A stretch of 64,000 bases of DNA, taken from Membranipora membranacea. Lineage: Eukaryota; Bryozoa; Gymnolaemata; Cheilostomatida; Membraniporidae. The DNA lies in contig OU612067.1 of the NCBI GenBank assembly GCA_914767715.1, positions 1,800,001 to 1,864,000 on the forward strand. The letters run 5' to 3'. The translations under genes were made by a program, and so were the position numbers. The notes beneath the pieces are model-generated. The model did not search any database. It was not told the DNA's origin and saw nothing but the letters and a program-made list of their open reading frames with translations. Positions 45,182 through 64,000 of this stretch are shown here, piece by piece (the first letter of the stretch is position 1; each line of letters begins with the position of its first letter).

Positions 45182-46385
45182 AGTATGTAATATAAATACA
45201 CCTTCACTCAACACAACCTCAACAATGTCCCACAAGTCTTCCGCAATTAAAAACCAGGGTCCAGCGGGTGGTCTGTTTAGCATGAGTAAGAGTTTGAATG
45301 CTCAAACTATGAGGTGGTCTATCTATATGATATATAATTCATTTTTATGATATAAAATAGCTTATCATAAAAACTTTCAGTAAATTACTTGCTACGCTTA
45401 CCACCATCATAGTACCGACAGATTAAACATTGGAAGCAAACATATAATGAACTCCCTCTTCCCCGGGGAAGAGGGAGTTTATTAGATTGAGTTACCTGCT
45501 GAAGCAAGTTGACTTTTTATCCACCAAAGGCCACACCAAACTCTCTGTGATATCACTCTAGAGTCTAGACGTTTCTATACTATGTTTGTAATCTAAGGAC
45601 ACCAAATATTTTGAGGTTGTGTAATCAGAATCAACAAGCCTTCATGAAATAACATAATTACATTGTGCACTGAGTGATGTTCTCAACTTTGTGTCCCTTA
45701 CTAAAGGTGCCAGGTTGAACTGTTACTGGTATAGAGAACCTTAACACGAACCAAGGAGTAACTTTTATTCCTCCTTGATAGGACTAGTACTTACACACAA
45801 TCACTGAAGTTGTGTGACCATGGATAATTTTCAAAACCTAAAGCTATTTCAATTGCAACGAGTGAGAGAAAAATTGGTGGAGCACAGCACTATCTATAAA
45901 AGTAATAGAAAATGGTTCCCGCCACTATTCTTTCAGAACATTGTATCATTATTTGCCCAGATTAGAATTTACGGCAGACGCTTCAAGATAATAATATGAA
46001 TATTGTGGGATATCCACTGTATTAGGCAGATCAATTTTTGTATCTACATAAATAATCACAAGTATTGTTTGGATTATTAACTGGCCGAAAACTACTCAGT
46101 TGACTGCGCGGTCAGTCTTACAGTGGAGCAAGACAGGAGGCTGTTTGTCAATGCTAAGTTTTATTCTTTGTTCGTGACTCGTGTAGATGGACTGATAAGT
46201 GTCTTTTAAATAACAGAGATTGGAAGAGAATCACTGACTAGAAGAAATTAAATTTTGAATGAAAATCAAATAACAAAAACACTCTTTTGTAACGGGAAGG
46301 TTTCCCTTCAACATCAATATAGAACTTTGGTCCTGAAATAAACAAACTGCAATGGATCCAGAGATGTGCTTCTACCCTAGGTAAG
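45182..46385. other. Region between the EOGT paralogues
   Basis: Contains the EOGT-A 5' flank and the EOGT-B 3' flank. The block ATAACATAATTACATTG at about 45648 recurs upstream of EOGT-B at about 55412, so the duplication includes promoter-proximal sequence. A perfect 30-bp palindrome lies at 45450-45479. No other gene is recognised. Confidence 0.6.
45450..45479. repeat. Perfect 30-bp palindrome
   Basis: AACTCCCTCTTCCCC is followed immediately by its exact reverse complement. It lies 270 bp upstream of the EOGT-A start codon. Half-site relatives (GAAGAGGGAGTTCATT) occur at about 33513 and (GAAGAAGGGAGTTCATTG) at about 57656. Confidence 0.9.
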
Positions 46386-54842
<8,457 letters not shown>

Positions 54843-57337
54843 AGTCTGTAACAAAAAATACACCTTCACTCAACAGTGTACTACACAAGGTGTGTACCTC
54901 CTACAGGATTGAACACCAGGGGAGGGGCACAGGCTGTTGGGTAGGGAGGAAGAGTTTGGGAGCTCAAATTATTTTCAGCTATAAACTGAATTCACCCATA
55001 TTCTATCGAATTTTTGTTTGTTCATTTGTTGGTAATGGTACTACTGCTGCTTAGCTAGGTAAGGATCACAAATCGTGGTAAAATATATAAGGTTGTGGCA
55101 TTTATGCAACACAAACTTATCACGTGTTTATCATACGATACAAAATAGATCATGATAATTTCCCTACAATTACTCCCTACTATGGTTACATATGGTACAA
55201 TTCAGACAAATAAACTGGCGGTATCAGACAGATTGAGTTACCTCCACCACACTCACAGCCTTATCCCTCCAAACTCTTCTCTACTACGGCTGTAATATCA
55301 GGACAACAGATATCAAATAAATTGTCCCTAATGCTGCACAATCTACTAGTTGTTTGACAGTGTGTAATTATGTCTCAGGTTCAACATCATGTTATTATTG
55401 ACCTGATGATATAACATAATTACATTGAGCGCTGAGCGCTGAGTGAAGCTCTGAAATTGCTTGTATTATTGTCAAGTTGTGATAGGTTAGATTTTATCAA
55501 GAACTTTTCATCACAAAATCATGCTGTTGTTTAACAATCATCACTGAAGAAGTGATCGCATCAATAATGTGTAAAAGTTTACTATGCAAATGTCCTAGTC
55601 TGGTTGTTCACGAGTACAGATGTATATGTTATCGTTATTGCAATGGTAGAACTTGTTTAAAATACACAAACATACAGATTTACGGAGCTTATAAAAATTG
55701 ATAAGGTAAAAATGGTATTTCATTCCGCAATCCATATTTTTCCCAGGATCAAAATAATAGTAGATACTCTCCATCGAAAGGTTTTTTCCAAGTTATATTA
55801 ATATGTCTTAATTATCTAAAAAAAAAAGAGTAGTTAGGCAGCCAACTTTTTTACTTTATTACTTTTTTTTTATTTCCTAATCAAAATTTTTGCTTTAGCT
55901 AGTGTCAGCTGAAAACCTATATGCAGACTGCTTCAAGTCAATCAACTTGTGAATAGCATCAATATATTTTAAAAGGGTTGAGTAACCTTATCGCAAAGGC
56001 CCCAAAAAAGAGGCATTTGAGATAAGACTAGGGTTGGGTTTTTTCAAGGAGCATACTGGTAGTTGAACCATAGTATAAGTAATAAGGTACAGACAGTTAA
56101 GAATTGATTCAATGAAAGTCCCATATTCACATACGGTGGTCCCTAATTCAGCAATCCAACAAAACCGAACTCATCATGAGAAGAGATTGCGGACTGGCGA
56201 GACCACACCAACCTCCTTCTCAATTTTGATAAAAGGGTTTGTTCAGTCCAATAGCATCACAGTAGGTTGTGCAATAAACAGAAATAGCTCTCTAAGGATG
56301 CACTGAGGTGGCTCAAGACAACCAATGTGTGATATTACATAACAGCAAACTGTTAACATACAGAAGTATAGCTTGCAAATTAAATAGTTTGAATGAAAAA
56401 TAGAGTTGATCAAATTGAAGTTTAAATAAAGCCACCCTCACACCATGGGCCCATGTGACTTGCACGCCTTTACTTTGCCAATTTCCAATATCTACCACCT
56501 GATACTGGACATTGGCAAACTAGTCAGGTATGTCTAGTATGCTGCAATGAATTACAATATTTGACAAAGTACCCATTGAAAAAATGACAAAGAGAGTAAA
56601 AATTTGTACTTTGTATTTGCGATTGCATTGCCATTTACATACTGTCCTAGTCATCTAACCAAATGAATGTATTCAGACATAATAATAATAATGATGATCG
56701 ACATATATTTCATATATATATATGTGAATCATCATTATTATTTATTATTAGTTTCATTATGTCAGAATGCATATATATATATATATATATGGGATAGATC
56801 TTATTCCCAAGTTTCACAGATCCAACTTGCTATTAGTATGTGACTCCACAGTGGCTTTATCCTTAACTACTGGACTTGCTCAAACCACAGTGGACTTGTA
56901 CCCTGCTCCATTCAATCAAAGCAGTTTTACAGTGGAGATTTTGATTCAAAAAAGTGGAGAGAAAAAGGAAAAAAGCTAAGTCAATGTAAAAGTGGAATGG
57001 TTGGCAAAGGAAATGGCATCTCATTGGGCAGATTGAGAAATAGTGATGCATGATTGGACAGAAAGTTTTACTTACTAGAGAGAACAGCTCACATGTGTTT
57101 ATTTGTAAACATAAATATACCCAATCAGACAAAAACTTTATCAATAAAGGGAGGAGCTTTGAAATTTAAGCCAATCATTATTTGACCTTAGATGTAAATG
57201 CAGGACAGCAGTTAGAGTGAACAAGTAAAATTGAAATCAAGAGAAAATACTTTTCACATTGCCTAGTCATTGTGGTACATCATCCACATCTTCTGTTCTT
57301 CTCTCATACTCATTACCTCAGCTGGCCTTAAAGAACA
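54843..57337. other. Intergenic between EOGT-B and the DESI-type gene
   Basis: Divergent 5' flanks of two genes. It includes a relative of the GGGCCC inverted-repeat family at 56445-56520 and an AT-rich palindrome at about 56673-56768 (CATAATAATAATAATGATGA inverted as TCATCATTATTATTTATTAT). An (AT)n run lies at 56769-56790. No gene is recognised. Confidence 0.55.
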
Positions 57338-60300
57338 ATGGGTTCTGAAGTAGAAGTTTGGATATATGACCTTTCAAAAGGTCTTGCCAGATCCATGTCA
57401 ATGGCATTTCTTGGTATGTAGTAAATATAATATGTTATTTATTTGGTTGAGACATTTTTTTTCCATCATACATTACAATTAATTGCATGCCACTCACAGT
57501 GAGTGTGACACTCCCTGATTATGAACTACATAGATCAGTAAGGCCAGGTTTATGGCATCCAGGATACCAGAATAGGTCTGAGAATAATCATTACTCTGAG
57601 TGTTGTAACTTCAAATTACCAACATCATATAATCAGTCACACACATCCAGCAATGAAGAAGGGAGTTCATTGCTCCCAGTGCATTCTCAGAACAGACAGT
57701 CTCAATGTCTCATATGTATGGCTAAACACAAACTGGTTGTACCACGCTTTTACCTCCCTATCACTTTACTGATTAATTGATGCTTCACTGTGACTATTTC
57801 AGAAAAGGTTTCCTCCTAGAGTCTAGTTTGTCAAGATCCTCTCGCTGCTGATTTAATCATTGGAGGCTTGAATGTTGATAAATCTTAATTTTAGTGACGA
57901 AACGAAAAAACGAAAAATTCTGCCAAATTGTCCGCAAAACAGGCAGAAAATGCTATAATTGACTATCCAAATACTAAAATGATTTCCCAAACTATGTCCG
58001 TATGAGTTTTCAATGCTGCAGATCCTGAATGAAAAATAATTTTTATCTTATTATAAGCGGTTATCAAGATAACCCTCTTTTCAGCACGTTTTTCCTATGC
58101 GGCGTGGGTTAAAAGCACCAAACTGAAGAGAGGACAACTCCGAACTGAGGCCTAAATCAGAGCTCAGAAAACTGTCTATTTCTGCAAGAAATTTTATTCA
58201 GCTTAATGCTATGTTTTAAGGTAAGCAGATCGATGGTATCTGGCACACAGCTATTGTTGCTTATGGACAGGAGTATTTCTTTGGTGGTGACAGTATTGAG
58301 TGCTGTACTCCAGTAAGTATCCTTCCCGATATAATAATGAAGCAACATAATTTACATTGGTGAGAGCCAGAAGCAATCAGCTCCTACAATACATTCTTGA
58401 AATTGGCCTACTTTTACCGATTGGTGTCTCATAAATGAATAATCGTGTCTTATTGAGTCCTTGCTCCGCTCTAATAACCATTGTCAGAGGCCAGTGTCAT
58501 AGGCCCATTGCAACCCTGTGTTTTGCCCGTGTCTACTATCAACCACCAGCAGGACAGGGGAAAATGAGGCTTTAAAGTCCCAGGAGCCATAACATGATTG
58601 CCCTAAGATTATATTCCAGTATGTTGTTCATTACTTTCTAAAGGGTGGTACCATACTTGGACAGCCTGACTCTAAAGTCAAGCTGGGCACAACAGAGATA
58701 CCATATGAAATATTTCATGAACATCTGAGAGAGTTATCACAAACATCATTCAGGTGAGTTATACACCAGCTGGGAGAATGAGGGAGGTCAGCATAGTGTA
58801 GAGAATAAACACATCTCCTTATCCGAGTCACAGCTGGATTATGTTTCACAGATCAGATAAAAGAGGCTGACCTGAGTACATGTGCTCAGAGTTGGCTGAG
58901 GGAAGGTTGCGGTATTTGATTATTGCAATTACTTTATTGAAAATGTATCACTATACTACCACTGTCAACAAAGTTTGAGCATGTTACTCTTTTTGCTACA
59001 ATCGTTTTTACCTAAGAAACATCAACTGTTCATCTTACTGAGAGAAAATGCCTAATATCATTCTTCCTCCTGCTGCTTGTTATTAAATACGAAGGCAAAC
59101 CTTATGCTGGTAGCTTTCCTTCACCAGTGATTGCTGAGACCAATATTCTAACTCTGTGATTTATTATTTCTTTCAGGCCACATGACTATCACATATTGAC
59201 TCGTAACTGTAATAACTTCAGCTCAGAAGTAGCTCAGTTTCTTACTGGTAATGATATACCGAGTTATATAACAGGTCTACCAGATGAGGTTCTCAACACG
59301 TAAGTGTTCTTTACTACTATTGGTGTTGTTCTGTTTGTACTTTGGGCCTGGAATTGCCCCCTCTTGACAAATTTAAAGGAAAATCCCGATATTTATTCAT
59401 ATGTGCCTAACAACCACAACAAACAAGCAAGAAGAGAAGAAGCATATTTTGTCACAACGAATTAGGGGGACTCATATCAAACTTAGCCTGTAGTTTAATG
59501 GAGACACACTAAGACTCCCCTTTGCTGATTATATGTAACCCAAGTCTGGTCATAAATAGACAAGGCTGTAATAGTCCAATTTTCTCAGAGAAACTCTTCC
59601 TACAACATCATACAATACCTTCTCCTCTGTGTAATCAATGGTCAAATCAGATTGAAGTAATACATGTTGCTTCTATAAAAATTTGTTGACAGAACAGTAA
59701 TCAAGTAGTGTAACACCCTACAGTAGAGAATATGTGTATATACTCACAGCTGCGAGAAGAGATGATTATTGAGGTTAGCTGTTTATTGTGGTTAAATTTG
59801 GGTTTTTTTATTTTGAAGGCCCTTTGGACAGATGATCAGGCCAATGTTAGAATCGATGACAGTAAATCCGGGTCAGGGAGCACATCGAGTGTTCGGGGAG
59901 AGCGAACCCTCACATCGTATACAGCAGCAGCAGACAAGTCAGCAGACGAGTCAGCGAGCCGCTCCAGTAGGGTCTGAGAATCCAACGCCGTCGGTCAGCA
60001 GCTCCGCTACGAGTCAGGGCAACGAACGCAAAACACAATGTGTTACTCTCAAGTGTGCCAAGGTATGATAGAGTCAGGGTCAATATGAGTATCCACCGCT
60101 GCCTGACGAATGTACCCATCTCTATAATAATATCTATGTGTTTTTGGGTTTATCTCCTCGGTTCATCTAACTGCATAGGCCTATTAAGACATACATATAC
60201 CAAACACATATACCACGGCTGTATGATGTCTCCCTTTGCTATAAGGCAGTGTGTATGTCTGTGTGTATGCCTCAAACTTATACTAGCAAGGCATTCATTC

Positions 60301-62831
60301 TGTATTTCTCATGCGCTTTTATGGTCGAACAGCCTCACTTGCGGTATTTGTATATATGAGACATTTTATTTCAGGTGATAAAATTAGATGACATATGCGA
60401 TACGTCTAAGGTTGATTCACAACAGAAGACTTTTCTTGATGAGCTTATAGAGTACACTTACTCTGAGTCTAACTCATGGAGTATCAGTCCTGCTCACATC
60501 AACGTACTCGGTGAGGTCACTAATCACAGACATTGAGTTAATTTTAAGATTCTCCGATGAAACTGATTGTCTCCCTCATGATATGATCAATAGAAAGTCG
60601 CCATCCATGCGGGAGATTTCCTAAACTCCCTGAATCCAATCACCTCCATCAGTAGAACTGCACACATATTGTATTGAGTTGTCTCCTTAATATCAATGAG
60701 TGGATAACTCCTATTCAGGCTCCACAATAAACCATAATTTGCTAGTAAGTTGAACCTGCTACTCATATTACTGCTGATAACAAGCAGTTGAGGGCCTACA
60801 CCAGAAGGATGGTTTCATGCCATCAGGATGAAGCTTACCAAAACCTATTACGTGTTGTAATTTGATTTAATTTATCTCATATTATTCTGACACAGGATCT
60901 GTGTTACTCCCGTCTGCTGACAGTAAGGAGAGGACTGATAATATATGGATGTTATACACTCGGCTACTCAGTAAATCAGATCCAGTACATGTGATAGTAA
61001 GGGCTAAAGAGACGTCTTACATCGAGAAACTACAGATCGATAATCAGCATTGTCTTAAATCGGTGGGTGCTGTTAATTTATCACTGCAAAGGTGATCATG
61101 ATCAACATAGTCATTCTTGGAGTTAATACTATGTGAATGTGGCTTGTGTAACACTTTCTTCATTTTGTTACTCATATTGATATATGCAACACTTAATTTC
61201 GCTTGGGTAACACTGGACAAATATTCTTACTTATGTATGTGAAGCTCAATCAGAAATACACTGATCATGAACAGATATCATTGGTTAAAATTACATTGAA
61301 TGGAGAGGAAGCGACCCACCCAGTGTGAACACAATAGACTGTGATCTCATATCATAATTGGAACATGATCGTTGCCTTTATTATTATTTTTAGATATGTA
61401 ACCTATGCAGCACATCAGACGGTTACACACATTTACTTAAGAAGAGGAGACAATTACTGGAGCAGCTGCCCTCTTCTCTAATTGGCTGTGATGAGGATAT
61501 ATTGTCTGTGTTATCTTCTCTCATGTACAATATATCTGTACACCATGTAAGTATAACTCTCTCACTGTGATCTCGGTGACTTGTTGTAGGTGTTCCATTT
61601 GTTATGTTTCTGAATGATTGCAAGTGTATTACCAGTATGCTATGAATATTTGTGATCAGTCGATGAGTCTTTCAGACAAGGACCTGTGAGCTCCACTGTG
61701 TTCATTGGGTTTTTAGAAACTGGTAGATGATTTAGACATACCATACACATGTGCTCTGGTGGAATATCTTAACTCACACGAACAACTCTCAGCAAATAAT
61801 GGTGAGTTAAATTTTAGAGGGATAAACATATTTGACTTTGAAGAATACAAGCTAATGAACTATTATATTCGATATGTGTGTATGTTATTTGGTAATCGAA
61901 CAGCTTTTTATCCGTGGTAAATAAAAAAAGTGGCAAATGCACTATCCAGCTAAAATGATAAAATTAAATAAATATAGGTAATAATGTATTGGTAGGTTTA
62001 GTTAGTATGACAAAGTCTATCAGTCAAGCATATTCAATATAGCATTACTGATTCTAGAGCCAGTCTGTCACAATTCAACAGACCAAATGTCTTAGAATGG
62101 TGCCTCTTAGCATAAGTGGTTGAACATTGCCCAGATCAGTGGTAACTTATATCGTTCAATCATGATCAAGAATACTGCTCATGGGGGGGGGGGGGGGTGG
62201 TACCTATCTGTGACAAAGAATGTGTGTAGATGATTTTTCACTTTGGCACAAAGAGCCCGGAAGCCTGTTTGCTGAAAGAAGTATTGCACAACGATGGCTC
62301 GATTAAGTATGACAGTCTTTGCTTCAAATCTTTAGTTCTCAATTCTAACGCTGCTGCCGACGACCATCTACAAATTTCAGCATTAGATTGTTAAACAGTT
62401 ATACTTATATATCTGGGCCCACTCAGGGCTGTTTTAGGGTGATAGGTGTGTGTATCGATGGTTGTGGTTTGACACGATGGCAGCATGACATTGAGTATTA
62501 TGGGATCGCCATGACATGTAATCTTTGATGGATAGTTAGATAGTTAACAGTCAAAGGCTGTCATTTTGTTCCACTGGTCTTCTTGATACCACTTAGTTTT
62601 GGCTCAAACAAGGAAGAACACCGTAGCAGTTAGATATTAGAAACATATCCAAATGCTTAATGGTCTTTAACTACCATGATAAAAGTTAAAATTGATTATC
62701 TAACATATTATTTTATAGGTTTCCTTTACAACATATGCTCATTTGGTTATCTACTCCAATCAAATGATAAGTTGAACATTGAATCTCTGGAATTGCGTCA
62801 GACCATGTTCATCTTATCTCATGGTTCATAG
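57338..62831 (+). CDS. DESI1: DESI-type PPPDE isopeptidase with PUL-like C-terminal extension, 10 exons
   Basis: Exons: 57338-57413, 58221-58312, 58644-58753, 59177-59299, 59819-60062, 60375-60510, 60896-61062, 61394-61546, 61717-61801, 62719-62831; 432 residues. Residues 1-150 match DESI1, a papain-like desumoylating or deubiquitinating isopeptidase: [10 protein letters not shown]-like start, catalytic His34 in [17 protein letters not shown], and catalytic Cys104 in [16 protein letters not shown], then [20 protein letters not shown] Gln/Ser-rich linker follows (about 165-210). The remaining 220 residues are absent from human DESI1 (168 residues). They are helical in character, with [12 protein letters not shown] and [15 protein letters not shown] resembling the armadillo-like PUL domain that binds p97/Cdc48. 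The PUL call is an inference from short similarities. The final exon is short but ends in a clear in-frame TAG. Confidence 0.88.
57857..58176. mobile_element. Truncated copy 3 of the TA-flanked MITE
   Basis: This holds the inner part and right half of the element at 15000-15508, ending GAGCTCAGAAAACTGTC followed by TA. The left end is missing. Its end lies only 44 bp before exon 2 of the DESI-type gene, so the intron's 3' splice region is partly MITE-derived or immediately adjacent to it. Confidence 0.88.
62183..62199 (+). repeat. Poly-G tract
   Basis: A run of about 15 G followed by TGG in the last intron of the DESI-type gene. Comparable pure G or C runs lie at 36495-36509, 18655-18667 and about 22-34. 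Confidence 0.9.
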
Positions 62832-62913
62832 ACTCATTGGTTCGGGTTTGACAAGAATATATGTGGCTTGCCAATCATCGGCCATCATTTCACATTATTT
62901 CATCAGCGCTTAC

Positions 62914-64000
62914 CGAAAACTGCATTTTGAAGCTCAATTATCAGCCGCCCTTGTTCATCTAGCTGTTGTTGTTGGTTGTACACAGTAGCAGTTAGAGCTA
63001 AAAACAAAGGTTTGAGTCAAAATTAGTGTAGACCTGATTGTTTCTTTACAATTACAAGGGATTTGAAATAATTTCCCATTACTCATTGGTTTGTGGGAAA
63101 CCCAAATATCTAAGGGGAAGAAACATTGTTATAGTTTGAGATCAATAAGATGTCGGATTATGAGTGAGATTTGTTTGGTTTGGTTTGGTTTAATTCGTTG
63201 TCACATATATACATGTACATACATAATATAGTGAAATGAAATAAGGATATAACCGTGTGCATCCTTACCATTTATTCTGTCATTTTGGTTACGCAACATG
63301 GATTCCTGTTCAGCCATTGTTGCTGGATCTACTCGAACTGGTTCGGCAACTCCTCCGAGTAGTTCTCCTAAAATACATAAGCAGGTTGTTAGGATTGGTT
63401 TTTGTACATACAAAGTCTTAGGGAGTCTCTCACCGTTCTGATATAACATTTCAACAGTGGTTGAATGACAACAGTGATAATATCATCTAGTTACAGTAGA
63501 CAACCAGAATTAACACTTACCCTCTCTATACTCATCTTCTACATCATCTGCAGGCTCCTCAGTAATCGCCCCTTGTGCCTCTTGAAGTTGGTCTACCACC
63601 ATGGCTCTCATTTCGTCTGCATTTCTGAAATATTCTCCATTGTTGTGCAGAGCTTGCTTTATATCGTGATCGGTGTGACCCCTCTCCTTCGCTTCTTTAG
63701 TCAGTTGGGATTTAAACTCGCGAATATTTTCACGTTGTATCACCTGATCAACAAAGAAGCTGCCGTGTTCTCTTAACACAAAGGGGCACGTTGGTGATTC
63801 ACGGGCATGCTCAACCCAAGGCTGGTCATTTGGATTCCACTGCTTCAGTGTAACTGAGCAATAGAAACATCTGACCTCGTCTTCGCACTTTGTGTAAAAG
63901 AACCCAGCATCTATAAGTTCATCTGGTGTCTTAACACTAAGTCCCCAGGTATTAAATGTGTGTTTTCGTTCTTCAGAGTTGACATATTGTTGGAATGCAG
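62914..64000 (-). CDS. BIR plus UBA inhibitor-of-apoptosis protein (partial, 5' end outside window)
   Basis: Exons in transcript order: 64000-63521 (open at the window edge), 63367-63269, 62997-62914; phases match. The first carries one baculoviral IAP repeat with HTFNTWGLSV, DAGFFYTKCEDEVRCFYC and VEHARESPTCPF, giving the zinc ligands C-X2-C...H...C. Next is a helical segment with the pattern of a UBA domain (AKERGHTDHDIKQAL ... VVDQLQEAQ). BIR domains bind caspases or IBM peptides, and UBA domains bind ubiquitin. The later exons encode low-complexity linker (NQQQQLDEQGRLIIELQ). In XIAP/cIAP proteins a RING domain follows. I could not find one before the plus-strand gene, so either further exons overlap that gene in antisense or this protein lacks a RING. 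The transcript converges on the DESI-type gene 82 bp away. Confidence 0.85.

Noticed and set aside
45450-45479. Rho-independent-type terminator
   Set aside because: Although the inverted repeat is perfect and partly GC-rich, this is animal nuclear DNA and the site lies upstream of a gene.
63201-63268. Read-through C-terminus of the IAP exon into the intron
   Set aside because: A good GTAAGG donor at 63268 and a phase-matched next exon at 62997-62914 make splicing more likely.

Overview
This window is nuclear DNA from an animal. The genes are split into many short exons with standard GT-AG introns. The orthologues present (TMX1, EOGT, THUMPD3, a DESI-type peptidase, a BIR/UBA apoptosis inhibitor) form a metazoan set, and the AT-rich introns and intergenic DNA are full of small transposon relics. 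A non-bilaterian such as a sponge or cnidarian seems plausible, but I cannot place it more precisely. Exon models were built by hand from reading frame, splice sites, phase and remembered family motifs. All seven complete models close in frame.

Layout from left to right. 1-7250 is repeat-rich: a short-LTR Ty3/gypsy element (minus strand, 1902-6808) sits inside an inverted-repeat element. 7253-12090 (+) is THUMPD3, a tRNA guanosine N2-methyltransferase. 12894-17749 (-) is TMX1, with a decayed copy of its redox exon. 18415-24944 (+) is S-adenosylmethionine synthetase, the enzyme that makes the methyl donor THUMPD3 uses. 25666-26735 and 34398-35490 are two inverted copies of a TTAA-flanked non-autonomous transposon, the second inserted into a LINE relic. 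28159-33665 (-) is a six-blade kelch protein with an acidic insert. 36225-45181 (-) and 46386-54842 (-) are tandem EOGT paralogues (EGF-domain O-GlcNAc transferase), each with 16 matching exons. 57338-62831 (+) is a DESI-type PPPDE peptidase with a long C-terminal extension that resembles a PUL/armadillo domain. 62914-64000 (-) is the 3' part of a BIR plus UBA apoptosis inhibitor that runs off the right edge.

The most interesting biology is the EOGT pair. The copy at 46386-54842 keeps a C-terminal KDEL and all the family motifs I looked for. The other copy has an intact frame but has lost KDEL through a 5-bp deletion, lost the seven-residue GHHPTLG motif next to it, and replaced a cysteine. 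It may be a secreted or otherwise redeployed glycosyltransferase-like protein. Two more points stand out: the peptidase-PUL-like fusion, and a gag/pro junction in the LTR element made of one in-frame UGA followed by CUA, a classical readthrough context. The window also holds several tandem arrays, TA- and TTAA-flanked MITEs, and one MITE whose empty site is preserved in a nearby duplicate.
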